Source: an uncultured Burkholderiaceae bacterium (GTDB lineage Bacteria > Pseudomonadota > Gammaproteobacteria > Burkholderiales > Burkholderiaceae). From it: DNA of 57,924 nucleotides. The notes beneath the pieces were generated by a model that was not told the origin of the DNA, did not search any database, and saw only the letters and a program-made list of their open reading frames with translations. Where the stretch lies: contig CALMCK010000059.1 in the NCBI GenBank assembly GCA_937862845.1, forward strand, positions 1 to 57,924, read 5' to 3'. A program made the position numbers and the translations under genes. Below, in pieces: positions 1 to 10,061 of this stretch; the stretch's first letter is position 1; the number at the start of each line of letters is the position of its first letter.

Positions 1-620
1 AGCTGTTCGCCCTTGGCTTCGAAACCTTGCGGGCGCATCTCGTCGAATTGTGCTGCGCCGCCTGCGGCCACCTCAATCTCGATTTCCTTGTCATCGAGCT
101 CGCCCTCGCGCAGTTTTTTGCGGAATTTTTGGCGCGTGCTGCTTTCTGCTTTGTCCTCATCGGCTCGCGAATACTCACCCGTCGTCACTTCACGTGCGCC
201 AGGCAACAGCGCATCTAAAATGCGATCTTCTGCTGCGTCCTCGGCACGGCTTTGCATGAGTTTAGCGGCACCTGCGCGGGCGTTTTTGACCGCCACTTCA
301 ACCAAATCTTTGATGATGGATTCCACGTCTTTGCCGACGTAACCCACTTCTGTGAACTTGGTCGCCTCCACTTTAATGAATGGTGCGCCCGCGAGACGTG
401 CGAGGCGGCGGGCGATTTCGGTTTTGCCGACGCCCGTTGGTCCCATCATGAGAATGTTTTTTGGCGTGACTTCGACGCGCATGATGGCATCGAGCTGCCC
501 ACGTCGCCAGCGATTGCGCATGGCGAGCGCGACGGATTTTTTCGCATCGTTTTGGCCGACGATGTGTTTGTCGAGCTCTGAGACGATTTCTTTGGGGGTC
601 ATGCTGAATGGATTGGACAT
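1..620 (-). CDS. hslU: ATP-dependent protease ATPase subunit HslU (partial, N-terminal part)
   Basis: AAA+ unfoldase of the HslUV (ClpYQ) protease; it unfolds substrates and feeds them to the HslV chamber in the cytoplasm. About 206 N-terminal residues are visible; the rest runs off the left edge. The start gives [17 protein letters not shown], typical of the family, with AAGGAA just upstream. The Walker A motif GPTGVGKT lies at residues 60-67, followed by the [22 protein letters not shown] pore region. The segment after about residue 110, rich in Glu, Lys and Arg, is the start of the intermediate (I) domain. It follows hslV by 94 bp on the same strand, the usual hslVU order. Assignment is very secure. 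Confidence 0.97.
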   Translation of the reverse strand, partial: MSNPFSMTPKEIVSELDKHIVGQNDAKKSVALAMRNRWRRGQLDAIMRVEVTPKNILMMGPTGVGKTEIARRLARLAGAPFIKVEATKFTEVGYVGKDVESIIKDLVEVAVKNARAGAAKLMQSRAEDAAEDRILDALLPGAREVTTGEYSRADEDKAESSTRQKFRKKLREGELDDKEIEIEVAAGGAAQFDEMRPQGFEAKGEQ

Positions 621-679
621 GTGGTTCCTTAACTGTTTTGTAGCTCGGGGTTTAATCCGACATCGCTTCATTTAAACGT

Positions 680-695
680 GTCGGGCAAGCCCGAC
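680..695. repeat. Short GC-rich palindrome between hslV and hslU
   Basis: GTCGGGC-AA-GCCCGAC, arms of 7 bp, sits in the hslV-hslU gap. No T-run follows on the minus strand, so it is not an obvious terminator. It resembles the other GC-rich intergenic palindromes at 8330-8349 and 11805-11823 and may be a REP-like element or an mRNA-stabilising stem. Confidence 0.45.
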
Positions 696-714
696 CTACC
701 GCAAATGATTGCTT

Positions 715-1248
715 TTACAATGTTTCGATGGTGTGGTTTTGGTTGGTGTAAATGCAAATATTGCCCGCGATTTCGAGGGATTTTTTGACGATTTCGGCGG
801 GCGATAAATCGGTGTTGTGCAGCAACGCCAAACCCGCCGATTGCGCAAACGCGCCGCCAGAACCGATGGCAATCAAGCCATCCTCGGGTTCGAGCACGTC
901 GCCATTGCCCGTGATGATGAGTGATGCGGTGTGGTCGGCGACGGCGAGCATCGCTTCGAGCCGACGCAGCACGCGGTCGGTGCGCCAGTCTTTGGTCAAA
1001 TCAATCGCGGCGCGGGTGAGGTGGCCATTGTGCTTTTCGAGCTTTGCTTCAAAGCGCTCAAACAAGGTAAATGCATCTGCGGTCGCGCCCGCGAAACCCG
1101 CAAGCACTTGACCGTTATAAAGTTTACGCACTTTGCGCGCGCTGCCTTTAACGATGGTGTTGCCCAGTGTGACTTGGCCGTCGCCGCCGATGGCGACCTC
1201 TGTGCCACGTCGCACCGATATGATGGTCGTGCCGTGGTATTGTTCCAT
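715..1248 (-). CDS. hslV: ATP-dependent protease peptidase subunit HslV
   Basis: Proteasome-beta-like threonine peptidase of HslUV. The protein is 177 aa, the normal family length. The short propeptide MEQYHG precedes TTIISVRRG, so Thr7 should become the catalytic N-terminal Thr of the mature subunit. The [10 protein letters not shown] and [11 protein letters not shown] segments are typical of HslV. A GGAGAA ribosome site lies upstream. It is the first gene of hslVU; dksA is upstream on the same strand with its own terminator, so hslV probably has its own promoter. Very secure. Confidence 0.98.
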   Translation of the reverse strand: MEQYHGTTIISVRRGTEVAIGGDGQVTLGNTIVKGSARKVRKLYNGQVLAGFAGATADAFTLFERFEAKLEKHNGHLTRAAIDLTKDWRTDRVLRRLEAMLAVADHTASLIITGNGDVLEPEDGLIAIGSGGAFAQSAGLALLHNTDLSPAEIVKKSLEIAGNICIYTNQNHTIETL

Positions 1249-1280
1249 GCTGTTCTCCGTGTGTTCGCTGATGCTTGATA

Positions 1281-1307
1281 AATTAGGGTGTTTTTACAAA
1301 AAACAAG
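1281..1307 (-). promoter_or_regulatory. Possible heat-shock (sigma-32-like) promoter for hslV
   Basis: Read on the minus strand, CTTGTT (1302-1307) is followed after 13 bp by CCCTAATT (1281-1288). Both resemble the sigma-32 boxes CTTGAA and CCCCATNT at an accepted spacing, and hslVU is a classic heat-shock operon. The -35 box overlaps the T-tract of the dksA terminator, and several bases differ from consensus, so this is tentative. Confidence 0.3.
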
Positions 1308-1326
1308 GGCGCGATAAATCGCGCCC
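1296..1326 (-). terminator. Rho-independent terminator of dksA
   Basis: Perfect 9-bp stem GGGCGCGAT / ATCGCGCCC with a 2-nt loop (1307-1326), followed on the minus strand by TTGTTTTTTGT. It lies 24 bp after the dksA stop and separates dksA from hslV. Confidence 0.85.
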
Positions 1327-1349
1327 TGCATCGTGGCTTTGCGTCTGGC

Positions 1350-1781
1350 TCAATCCCCAAACATTTTTTGTACTTTTTCGCGACGCTCTTGCGCTTCTAA
1401 CGACAGCGTCGCGGTCGGACGCGCGAGCAGACGACCGACACCAATCGGCTCGCCCGTTTCTTCGCACCAACCATAATCGCCCGAGTCGATGCTTTCGATG
1501 GACTGGCCAATTTTTTTGAGCAGTTTGCGTTCGCGGTCGCGCGTGCGCAGCTCTAACGCATGCTCTTCTTCAATCGTGGCGCGATCGGCGGGATCGGGGA
1601 CGACTTCGTTTTCACGCAAGTGTTCGGTGGTGTCGCCCGCGTTTTTGAGTAGCTCGTTTTGCATGTCGATCAGACGCTGTCTAAAAAAAGCCAGCTGTAC
1701 GTCGTTCATGTAGTCTTTAATCGGCATTTTAAGCAGTTTTGCCTCAGTCATTGCGCCCACTGCGTTGCGTTCTTGTGCCAT
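1350..1781 (-). CDS. dksA: RNA polymerase-binding transcription factor DksA (single-cysteine type)
   Basis: DksA binds the RNA polymerase secondary channel and, with ppGpp, retunes rRNA and amino-acid promoters. The start chosen (MAQERNAVG, 143 aa) has AGAGAG upstream; the open frame extends further but without a ribosome site. The coiled-coil part contains the invariant DPADRATIEEEHALELRTRDRERKL-type segment that includes the tip Asp and Ala. The C-terminal globular domain keeps only one of the four zinc-finger cysteines (GWCEETGEP, then ATLSLEAQ instead of a second Cys pair). Single-Cys DksA proteins are known in alpha- and beta-proteobacteria, so this is a variant and not a defect. It lies 19 bp after the CobW-like gene, probably co-transcribed. 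Confidence 0.96.
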   Translation of the reverse strand: MAQERNAVGAMTEAKLLKMPIKDYMNDVQLAFFRQRLIDMQNELLKNAGDTTEHLRENEVVPDPADRATIEEEHALELRTRDRERKLLKKIGQSIESIDSGDYGWCEETGEPIGVGRLLARPTATLSLEAQERREKVQKMFGD

Positions 1782-1800
1782 TTCGGTCTCTCTAAAGTAG

Positions 1801-2727
1801 TTAATTTGCTTGCGCGGCGCAGCCTTCGAGCTCGCTTTGCATCTGTACAGCGGGTAAGTCATTGCCCCACAACCACATCTGGGTGCGCGGCATGTCTGTG
1901 ATTTGCCAAAAGCTGACAAAATCATCGGCCCATAAATGATGCAGGGCTTGTATGCACAACGGCGAGGACTCGCCTTTTAAGTAAACGATGGCCTGAAACC
2001 GCACCAGCTTGTCGCCATAAAGCACTCGCCAGCTTTCTAATGTGGCGCGTAATTTTCGTGCGGACAGCGACAAATCAAACGATAAATATACCACTTTACG
2101 TGCACCCCATGCATCTAAATCTGCTTTTTTTATCGCCTCGCGCCAAAGCGGTGCGTCGTTGGCGTATGCCGTAATAGGGTTGACGATGTCGGCATCGTTC
2201 TCAAATCCTTCGTGCAACCAAGCGGCCAGTGGATTCACGGCGCGCATATAGGGCACAAAGTCGGCTTTATACACATCCCCATCAAAACTCAACACGCGAT
2301 CCGCGAGCAGGAGACGATCGAGCGCCGCGCCATCGGGCAGATTGTCCCACAGCTTATCCAACTGCATCAGCACCAGCACTTCATCCAGCCCTGCCCCATG
2401 CTGGGGCAGCTCGTACAGCATCCACTGCGCCCACAGCATGGCGGGTGCACGCGCGGGCAATATAAATATAACCTTGGCCGCGGGTGTGGCGCGTGCATTG
2501 CTGACGCGTTGCACAACTTGGCCGACCACATCATCGTCCACCAAGAGGCTGCTTTTCATCACATGACACGACAGCCCTGCGCGTGCGTAGGCGCTGTCCT
2601 CGTGGGCGACCACACGCACAGATTGATCCATGTGTGCTTGCGCGGCTTGGCGCGCCCATGTCGGTACGTGGTCTGTGAAGTCGATGTCGGGTTGATTTTC
2701 AAACCAAAGTGACACAGCTAAATTCAT
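1801..2727 (-). CDS. CobW/COG0523-like protein without GTPase motifs
   Basis: 308 aa, start MNLAVSLWF with AAAGGACAG upstream. The last 100 residues match the CobW C-terminal domain pattern (LVRFQAIVYLKGE, then LCIQALHHLW, then MWLWGNDLPAVQMQSELEGC). The N-terminal two thirds keep the layout of a COG0523 GTPase but not its motifs: no GxxGxGKT loop, SCHVMKSS where CxCC is expected, LPARAP where ETTG is expected and LSFDGD in place of NKxD. In Burkholderiales an ordinary CobW GTPase often lies beside dksA, so this is probably that gene after loss of nucleotide binding. Function is unknown; a metal-related role is inference. It ends 19 bp before dksA. Confidence 0.7.
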   Translation of the reverse strand: MNLAVSLWFENQPDIDFTDHVPTWARQAAQAHMDQSVRVVAHEDSAYARAGLSCHVMKSSLLVDDDVVGQVVQRVSNARATPAAKVIFILPARAPAMLWAQWMLYELPQHGAGLDEVLVLMQLDKLWDNLPDGAALDRLLLADRVLSFDGDVYKADFVPYMRAVNPLAAWLHEGFENDADIVNPITAYANDAPLWREAIKKADLDAWGARKVVYLSFDLSLSARKLRATLESWRVLYGDKLVRFQAIVYLKGESSPLCIQALHHLWADDFVSFWQITDMPRTQMWLWGNDLPAVQMQSELEGCAAQAN

Positions 2728-2740
2728 AGTCTGTCCTTTA

Positions 2741-3361
2741 TTACCATTGTTGCAAAATGATTCGTTTGAGCACATGCAAGCGTCGGTGAAAAAAATGATC
2801 GGCGCCCGCGATGACCGTCACAGGCAAGTCTTGCGGCTCGGCCCAACGCATCACGGCGCTCAGCGGAATCGTGTCGTCGAGCTCACCATGAATCACAATT
2901 GTGTCCTCGGCGACGGTCGCGACATCCCATTTGCCTGCGGCGGTGCCGATCATCACCATGCGTTGCACCGCTCTGCCGCTTGCTTTGAGCGTCTCTGCGA
3001 CGCGGCTGATGACGTATGAGCCGAACGAGAAGCCCGCCAAAACCAAAGGTTGTTCTGCACCGAACTCAGCGCGCATCCAGTCAATCACTCGCAGCGTGTC
3101 TTCCTGCTCGGCCATGCCGTTGTCGTGCACGCCGGCGGTTTTGCCGACGCCGCGAAAATTTGGGCGCACAGTGATGTAGCCCAGCTCGTTCAATGTTTTG
3201 GCCAAAGTCTGTGCGACTTTATTGTCCATCGTGCCGCCAAACAATGGGTGCGGATGGGCGACCAGTGCCACGCCGAGCACATCGCCTTTGGCTGCATCGA
3301 TGGCGATTTCGATGTCGCCCGCTGCGCCTGCGATGAGTTGTTTGACCGTGCCCGCAATCAT
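2741..3361 (-). CDS. Alpha/beta hydrolase (COG2945-like)
   Basis: A 206-aa cytoplasmic alpha/beta hydrolase of the small dienelactone-hydrolase-like group. Visible are the HPHPLFGGTMDNKV segment near residue 36, the nucleophile elbow GFSFGS, an acid in GELDDTIP and a catalytic His in GADHFFH near the C-terminus, so the triad Ser-Asp-His appears complete. The substrate cannot be told. Its start codon overlaps the stop of the upstream ferredoxin gene by 4 nt (ATGA), so the two are translationally coupled; it ends 13 bp before the CobW-like gene. Confidence 0.88.
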   Translation of the reverse strand: MIAGTVKQLIAGAAGDIEIAIDAAKGDVLGVALVAHPHPLFGGTMDNKVAQTLAKTLNELGYITVRPNFRGVGKTAGVHDNGMAEQEDTLRVIDWMRAEFGAEQPLVLAGFSFGSYVISRVAETLKASGRAVQRMVMIGTAAGKWDVATVAEDTIVIHGELDDTIPLSAVMRWAEPQDLPVTVIAGADHFFHRRLHVLKRIILQQW

Positions 3362-3684
3362 GCTTTATCCACCAACAATCGTGTGACCACGCGGTCGTTG
3401 GTCAGATGCTCGTGGATGATTTCATCCAAATCCGCCTTATCGACATATTGATACCAAACGTTGTCTGGGTACACCACACACACAGGGCCGTTGGCGCAAC
3501 GATCGAGGCAGCCTGCTTTGTTCACACGCACTTTGCCCGCTCCGAGCAAGCCGAGTTCGTGGGCGCGCTCTTTGACATACGCTTGTGCGTCTATCGCGCC
3601 GCAGCGCGCACAGTCGCCACGCTCGTCATCGGCATCGCGCTCGTTGAGGCAAAAAAAGATGTGGTGTTTAAAATATCCGCTCAT
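3358..3684 (-). CDS. [2Fe-2S] ferredoxin, thioredoxin-like fold
   Basis: 108 aa with the thioredoxin-like ferredoxin pattern: Cys12 in FFCLNER, Cys25/Cys28 in GDCARCGA, then Cys59 and Cys63 in AGCLDRCANGP, a good fit to a [2Fe-2S] site. Such small ferredoxins act as electron carriers, partner unknown. It is the first gene of a run ferredoxin-hydrolase-CobW-like-dksA on the minus strand, with a 4-nt overlap to the hydrolase. It diverges from birA with only 25 bp between start codons. Confidence 0.9.
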   Translation of the reverse strand: MSGYFKHHIFFCLNERDADDERGDCARCGAIDAQAYVKERAHELGLLGAGKVRVNKAGCLDRCANGPVCVVYPDNVWYQYVDKADLDEIIHEHLTNDRVVTRLLVDKA

Positions 3685-3697
3685 ATTCTGTCTGCTT

Positions 3698-3703
3698 TAT
3701 AAT
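3698..3703 (+). promoter_or_regulatory. -10 box TATAAT immediately upstream of birA
   Basis: A perfect TATAAT ends 6 bp before the first birA ATG (3710). No convincing -35 is seen at 17 bp; that stretch is inside the divergent ferredoxin gene. If this box is used, transcription starts at or next to the ATG, giving a leaderless birA mRNA, which fits the absence of a ribosome site. Confidence 0.4.
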
Positions 3704-3709
3704 CATTGA

Positions 3710-4546
3710 ATGTTAATGTCGAACCTTACTTATCCGCCGCTGCAACTGGCCCGTTTACAAAACGGCTGGTCCACGCACAGCCAAGCCACAACGCCACTGG
3801 GCATACAGTATGTCGCCGAGTGCGAGTCAACCAATGCGCAATTATACAGCAGCACACGCCAGCACAACACTTTGTTGGTCACTGAGCGGCAAAGCCACGG
3901 CAAGGGTCAGTTTGAGCGCGCATGGGTCAGTGTCGCGGGCGATTTGATTTTTTCGCTCGGCCTCACATTGCCACTTGCGCAACTGCCCGCGTTGTCACTG
4001 CGCATTGGCTTGGCATTGACACAGGTGTTTGCGCAACACTCGCTCTCCACACAGCTCAAATGGGCCAACGATGTCATCGCACAACACCCCGACACAGGTC
4101 AGCGCGGCAAGCTCGCGGGCATATTGGTGCAGTCTCAGCCCGCCCACCACGGCCACGCGTGGGTGGTCATCGGCGTCGGTGTCAATGTCGCGCCGCGCTT
4201 GTTGCCCCAACAAATCAACGCCTCTGCCTTCGCACCGATCGGTTTGGCGCAGCTCGCGCCGCAGTGGAGTACGCCTGAAGCAGGCGCACGCGAGGCACTG
4301 CTGATTGCCCTCGTGGACACCATACTCGTTCACATCGAGACCGCCGCACTCAATCAAGACTTGCCCAAATTATGGAATGCGCACGACATTTGGCGCGGCC
4401 AAGCAGTGACACTCACCGACCCGCAAGGCGCAGAACACCATGGCACAGCAGCGGGCATCGCACCGAGCGGCGCGTATCAGGTTAAGCTCGACAGCAACGG
4501 CACGCTCAAAGCATTTGTCAGCGGTCAACTGCGAGCGCGCTCATGA
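3710..4546 (+). CDS. birA: Biotin-[acetyl-CoA-carboxylase] ligase
   Basis: Attaches biotin to the carrier domain of acetyl-CoA carboxylase and other biotin enzymes. 278 aa, lacking the N-terminal DNA-binding domain of E. coli BirA, so a ligase only. Family motifs are present in variant form: SHGKGQFERAW (biotinyl-AMP loop), KWANDV, GKLAGILVQ and GVGVNVAP, followed by a small C-terminal SH3-like domain (GTAAGIAPSGAY). ATG at 3710 and 3716 are both possible; neither has a Shine-Dalgarno site. Its last 4 nt overlap coaX, the common Burkholderiales birA-coaX pair. Confidence 0.95.
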   Translation: MLMSNLTYPPLQLARLQNGWSTHSQATTPLGIQYVAECESTNAQLYSSTRQHNTLLVTERQSHGKGQFERAWVSVAGDLIFSLGLTLPLAQLPALSLRIGLALTQVFAQHSLSTQLKWANDVIAQHPDTGQRGKLAGILVQSQPAHHGHAWVVIGVGVNVAPRLLPQQINASAFAPIGLAQLAPQWSTPEAGAREALLIALVDTILVHIETAALNQDLPKLWNAHDIWRGQAVTLTDPQGAEHHGTAAGIAPSGAYQVKLDSNGTLKAFVSGQLRARS

Positions 4547-5328
4547 ACACACTCACCACACCGACCACATTGCTCATCGACATCGGCAACACACGAATCA
4601 AATGGCACTTTGACAACAACGCGACACCCTTGTTGGCCGACACCGTCGCGACTGCACTCTCGCACCACGATCCACAATGGCTCAACGCACTCAAAAAAAT
4701 TTGGCAAAACCAAACCACGCCGACACAATGCCGCATCAGCAGCGTCGCCAGCGCAGACGTGTTGAGCCACGTCCAACACCTCATCGGCACGCTTTACCCC
4801 GACTGTGTGCAACACCTGATTCGCGCAGAAGCACAGCACCAAAAATTCAAACTCGCCTATCCCAATCCCGCTCAAATGGGCAGTGACCGCTACGCCCAAC
4901 TGCTCGGTGCGCAGATGCTGTGCACCGAGCAGCAACACATCGTCCTCAGTGCAGGCACCGCCACCACCATCGACGGCGTGCTCGCAGATGGGAGGCACAT
5001 CGGCGGTGTGATTTTGCCCAGCATGCAGCTGATGCGCCAAAGCCTGCATCAGTACACGGCCAAACTACCGCTGACCGATGGCGAGTTTCAAGCCACTCAC
5101 GCACCGACCAACACCATCGACGCCCTCGCCAGTGCCGCCACCCTCGCCAGCCTCGGCACGCTCAACGAATTCATCTCACGCTACATGCCCAGCGACGACG
5201 TCACACTCATTCTGTGCGGCGGCAACGCCAGCGCACTCAGCCCGCACATTCGCCACGCGCAAATAAAAACGGTGCTTCACGCACCGTCATTGTGTTTGCT
5301 TGGGTTGAAATTCTGGCAAGCCGACTAA
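4543..5328 (+). CDS. coaX: Type III pantothenate kinase
   Basis: Phosphorylates pantothenate in the first step of coenzyme A synthesis. 261 aa. Motifs: LIDIGNTRIKW (residues 11-21, phosphate-binding loop with Asp13), MGSDRYAQLLGA in the middle, and SAGTATTIDGVL (second Asp motif). Start overlaps birA by 4 nt (ATGA), showing translational coupling. Its stop codon overlaps the stop of the convergent CPBP gene, so no terminator fits between them. Very secure. Confidence 0.96.
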   Translation: MNTLTTPTTLLIDIGNTRIKWHFDNNATPLLADTVATALSHHDPQWLNALKKIWQNQTTPTQCRISSVASADVLSHVQHLIGTLYPDCVQHLIRAEAQHQKFKLAYPNPAQMGSDRYAQLLGAQMLCTEQQHIVLSAGTATTIDGVLADGRHIGGVILPSMQLMRQSLHQYTAKLPLTDGEFQATHAPTNTIDALASAATLASLGTLNEFISRYMPSDDVTLILCGGNASALSPHIRHAQIKTVLHAPSLCLLGLKFWQAD

Positions 5329-6089
5329 ACGCTCAGATACCCCGCCATCTCCATTAAAAACAGCCCGTTAATCGCCGCATGCATGAGCAAAGGCGTGACG
5401 AGCGAACGTGTCTGCAAACGGGCAAAGCCCAACAAAACACCCAGAACAAATATACCAAACATTTCGTGCGCATGGTATTGGCCATGCAGCAAAGCCCATG
5501 TGAATGCAGCCAATGCGACCGCCAATGCTGGCGCATCTCTAAAAGGCAAGCGCTCAAAACCCGCCAACACAAACCCACGAAAAACCATCTCCTCAAGCAA
5601 CGGCGCAGAGACAACAACGAAACCAAACAGCCACCATTTGTTCATGCTTTTGGCATAGATGTCCTCTCCAAAACTCGAGACAGGCAGCCCCAAGCGTTGC
5701 GTCACAAAATCCATGGCCAAGGCCAAAGCAAGCGCAGCAGCCACCCATAAGAACAAGTGCTTCATCGGCACCGAACGAATCGGCAAGTAATCCGTGAACG
5801 GGCGTTTTTGTTTCAGCCGCACCAGCGCCCACAAAAACACCAGCAACACCGCACTCAAAGCCATCATCAACATGGACTCGACATCGCCATGCGCTTTCAT
5901 ATACTCAAGCAACGCCTCCGTGTCACTCAAGTGAAAATACATTTGAAACAACTCCGCCAAAAATGACGACACCGCAAAACTGGCGAGAAACAACGCCAAC
6001 ATCCAACCTGCCGTTGCACCTGCGCTCCAACGTGACGCGGACTCGCTCAACGCATCCGTTGTTTTGTTTGTGTTCATGTGTTCACTCAT
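5325..6089 (-). CDS. CPBP family intramembrane glutamic protease (CAAX-protease-like)
   Basis: 254-aa membrane protein with about six to eight hydrophobic segments. The CPBP/Abi signature is present: EEMVFRGFVL (EExxxR), then LLHGQYHAHEMFGIFVLG, then LLMHAAINGLF near the C-terminus, giving the Glu-Glu and His residues of the intramembrane active site. Family members process prenylated proteins in eukaryotes; bacterial substrates are mostly unknown. Start MSEHMNTNK has AAAGGAAA upstream. Tail-to-tail with coaX, sharing 4 nt at the stop codons. Confidence 0.88.
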   Translation of the reverse strand: MSEHMNTNKTTDALSESASRWSAGATAGWMLALFLASFAVSSFLAELFQMYFHLSDTEALLEYMKAHGDVESMLMMALSAVLLVFLWALVRLKQKRPFTDYLPIRSVPMKHLFLWVAAALALALAMDFVTQRLGLPVSSFGEDIYAKSMNKWWLFGFVVVSAPLLEEMVFRGFVLAGFERLPFRDAPALAVALAAFTWALLHGQYHAHEMFGIFVLGVLLGFARLQTRSLVTPLLMHAAINGLFLMEMAGYLSV

Positions 6090-6148
6090 TTATATTTCCT
6101 TTGTTCGTCATCGTCACGGCACGTTTTTTTCTGAATACGGGCGAATCA

Positions 6149-8230
6149 TCAAGCCCGTGATGCGCGCCAGATGACCACACTTCTGGCGGCCACCACCCAT
6201 GACGCGCTTGTCGGCTCTGCATTTATCGCATTGTTTGAATCAAATATTTTTTGCCAAACCTGCGCCGCGCCAGCCACATGATCATGTGGTGGCTCGATGA
6301 CGAGTCCGTCTTGGCCCGCATTGAACCACATCAACACATCACTGCTGTCCAACGCCAGCGACGTGCTGCGCGGATGCAGCGACAGGCCCACAGCCTGCGA
6401 GCCACTCTCCCAATCCGCCACCTGCATCGGCACACCATCGGTGCGCCACCATTGTACGTCGTGTGCGGCGGCGACTGTGTCCGCGCCGCCTTTTAAAAAA
6501 TCATCAAAATGAAATGCCAAATGCCCGCGTCTGATTTGAGACAACGCGCCCACACACGCAATCAAATCTTCGTCTTTGTCTGCCCAATCCACCCACGTCA
6601 CCGCATTGTCTTGCGCATAGGCATTGTTGTTGCCGTGCTGCGTGCGGCCAAACTCGTCACCTGCCGTGAGCATCACAGTGCCCTGCGAGACAAACAGCGT
6701 TGCGAGCAGCGCACGGATGTCGCGCGTGCGTTTTTCTTTGAGCGCCGTCACATCCGCAGCAGACGTTTCATTCGGCAACTCGCCCTCGACACCGTTGCTC
6801 CAGCTGTGGTTGTCATTGCTGCCATCACGATTGTCCTCGCCATTATTACCGTTGTATTTATGGCTGTACGAGACCACATCGCGCAGCGTGAAACCATCGT
6901 GCGCGGCGAGAAAATTCACACTGGTGCTCGGCGCGCGATTCGACCGCGCAAACACATCACTCGAACCCGCCACACGCGTCGCCAAGCCACCGAGCACATG
7001 CGCTTGGCCTTGCCAAAAACGCCGCACGTCATCGCGGTATTTGTCATTCCACTCCAGCCACGGCGATTGAAAATTGCCCAATTGATAACCGCCGACACCG
7101 ATATCCCACGGCTCGGCAATCAACAAAGCCTGCGAAATCAAAGGGTCTTGCCGCATCGCCGCGAGCAGTGGCGCGTCGGTGGAAAACCCAGTCGGCAATC
7201 GCCCCATCACTGGCGCGAGGTCAAACCGAAAACCCGCCACCCCCGCATTCGTGATCCAATGGCGCATCGTGTCCATCATCAACTGCGCCACCCCCGCGCG
7301 CTCACACGCAATCGTGTTGCCGCAACCCGTGTCATTCATTAGCTGAAAATCGTCATCGTGTTTGTAATAATATAGATTATCCAAACCGCGCAGCGACAGC
7401 GTTGGACCAAACACATCGCCCTCGCCCGTGTGGTTAAACACCACATCCAAAATCGTCTGTATCCCCGCCGCACGCAGCGCATCGACCGTCGCGCGTAACT
7501 CATGCAAACCATTTGGACACAGACGCGGATCCAGTGCCATCATCGACACCGGGTTGTAGCCCCACGCGTTGTGCAAACCCAATCGGTGCAAATGCCGCTC
7601 ATTCACCCACGCGGCAATCGGCATGAGCTCGAGTGTATCGACACCGAGTTTAAGCAAATGTTCAATCACAGCTGGCTCGCGCAACGCCGCCACCGTGCCA
7701 CGCAACTCGGCAGGCACTTCTGGGTGCAATTGCGTGTAGGCCTTCACCGACAATTCATAAATAAACTGCGGTGCATGCGCGATGACTGTCGATCGAGGTG
7801 ACACATCAGCGACAAAAACATCCGCGCGGAAAATAGACTTGGGCACCAGATGCGCCGTGTCAAGCTGCTCTGATGCTGGCGCCGCGAGCAGATCATCAAA
7901 CACAAAGCCTCGGTCGATTTCTGTCGCATACGGATCAACCAGTAACTTATGCTCATCATAAAACTGCCCGCGACGAGGATTGTACTCACCCGCCGCACGC
8001 AAGCCATAGCGCAAACCCTCTGCGGGCACGCTGATGTTTTCTATCAAACCGTGGTGCACATCACCGCTGCGCCGGGGCAGTCGAATTCGTGCGGTTTCAT
8101 GATCGTGTTCGTCAAACACACAAAAATAAATCGCCGCCGCATTGGGTGCGAGCACAGCGATGTTTAAACCTGCTGGGTTTTGGCTCACACCGAGTGGGCG
8201 TGGCAAACCGTTTTTAATTGAATCATTCAT
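6149..8230 (-). CDS. glgX: Glycogen debranching enzyme GlgX
   Basis: Isoamylase-type GH13 enzyme that removes the short branches left by glycogen phosphorylase. 693 aa, typical length. An N-terminal CBM48-like domain (LGVSQNPAGLNIAVLAPNA) is followed by the GH13 barrel: DVVFNHTGEGD (region I), GFRFDLAPV with the nucleophile Asp (region II), LIAEPWDIG with the acid/base Glu (region III) and FLAAHDGFTL (region IV). It is the last gene of the minus-strand block glgB-glgC-glgA-pgm-glgX. Very secure. Confidence 0.96.
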   Translation of the reverse strand: MNDSIKNGLPRPLGVSQNPAGLNIAVLAPNAAAIYFCVFDEHDHETARIRLPRRSGDVHHGLIENISVPAEGLRYGLRAAGEYNPRRGQFYDEHKLLVDPYATEIDRGFVFDDLLAAPASEQLDTAHLVPKSIFRADVFVADVSPRSTVIAHAPQFIYELSVKAYTQLHPEVPAELRGTVAALREPAVIEHLLKLGVDTLELMPIAAWVNERHLHRLGLHNAWGYNPVSMMALDPRLCPNGLHELRATVDALRAAGIQTILDVVFNHTGEGDVFGPTLSLRGLDNLYYYKHDDDFQLMNDTGCGNTIACERAGVAQLMMDTMRHWITNAGVAGFRFDLAPVMGRLPTGFSTDAPLLAAMRQDPLISQALLIAEPWDIGVGGYQLGNFQSPWLEWNDKYRDDVRRFWQGQAHVLGGLATRVAGSSDVFARSNRAPSTSVNFLAAHDGFTLRDVVSYSHKYNGNNGEDNRDGSNDNHSWSNGVEGELPNETSAADVTALKEKRTRDIRALLATLFVSQGTVMLTAGDEFGRTQHGNNNAYAQDNAVTWVDWADKDEDLIACVGALSQIRRGHLAFHFDDFLKGGADTVAAAHDVQWWRTDGVPMQVADWESGSQAVGLSLHPRSTSLALDSSDVLMWFNAGQDGLVIEPPHDHVAGAAQVWQKIFDSNNAINAEPTSASWVVAARSVVIWRASRA

Positions 8231-8329
8231 CTGCTTCTTTTCTCAGATTTAACCCTGCATTTCAGGAAATTCAGAGCAGGTATGTCCTCATAAACCCGCC
8301 CCGCATATGCGTTGCCGCCACATGAAGAT

Positions 8330-8349
8330 GGCGGGCTTGAAAGCCCGCC
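8330..8349. repeat. GC-rich palindrome between pgm and glgX
   Basis: Perfect 9-bp stem GGCGGGCTT / AAGCCCGCC with a GA loop in the 153-bp pgm-glgX gap. There is no T-run on the minus strand. It may be a REP-like element, or a stem protecting the upstream glg mRNA. The rest of the gap shows nothing else clear. Confidence 0.5.
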
Positions 8350-8383
8350 CCAGCGTTCTGCCCATGCAAACATCACCATTGAA

Positions 8384-10054
<1,671 letters not shown>

Positions 10055-10061
10055 TTAAAAA

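Noticed and set aside
1350..1781. DksA defective because zinc cysteines are missing
   Set aside because: Single-Cys DksA proteins with CEETGEP and ATLSLEAQ are normal in beta- and alpha-proteobacteria.
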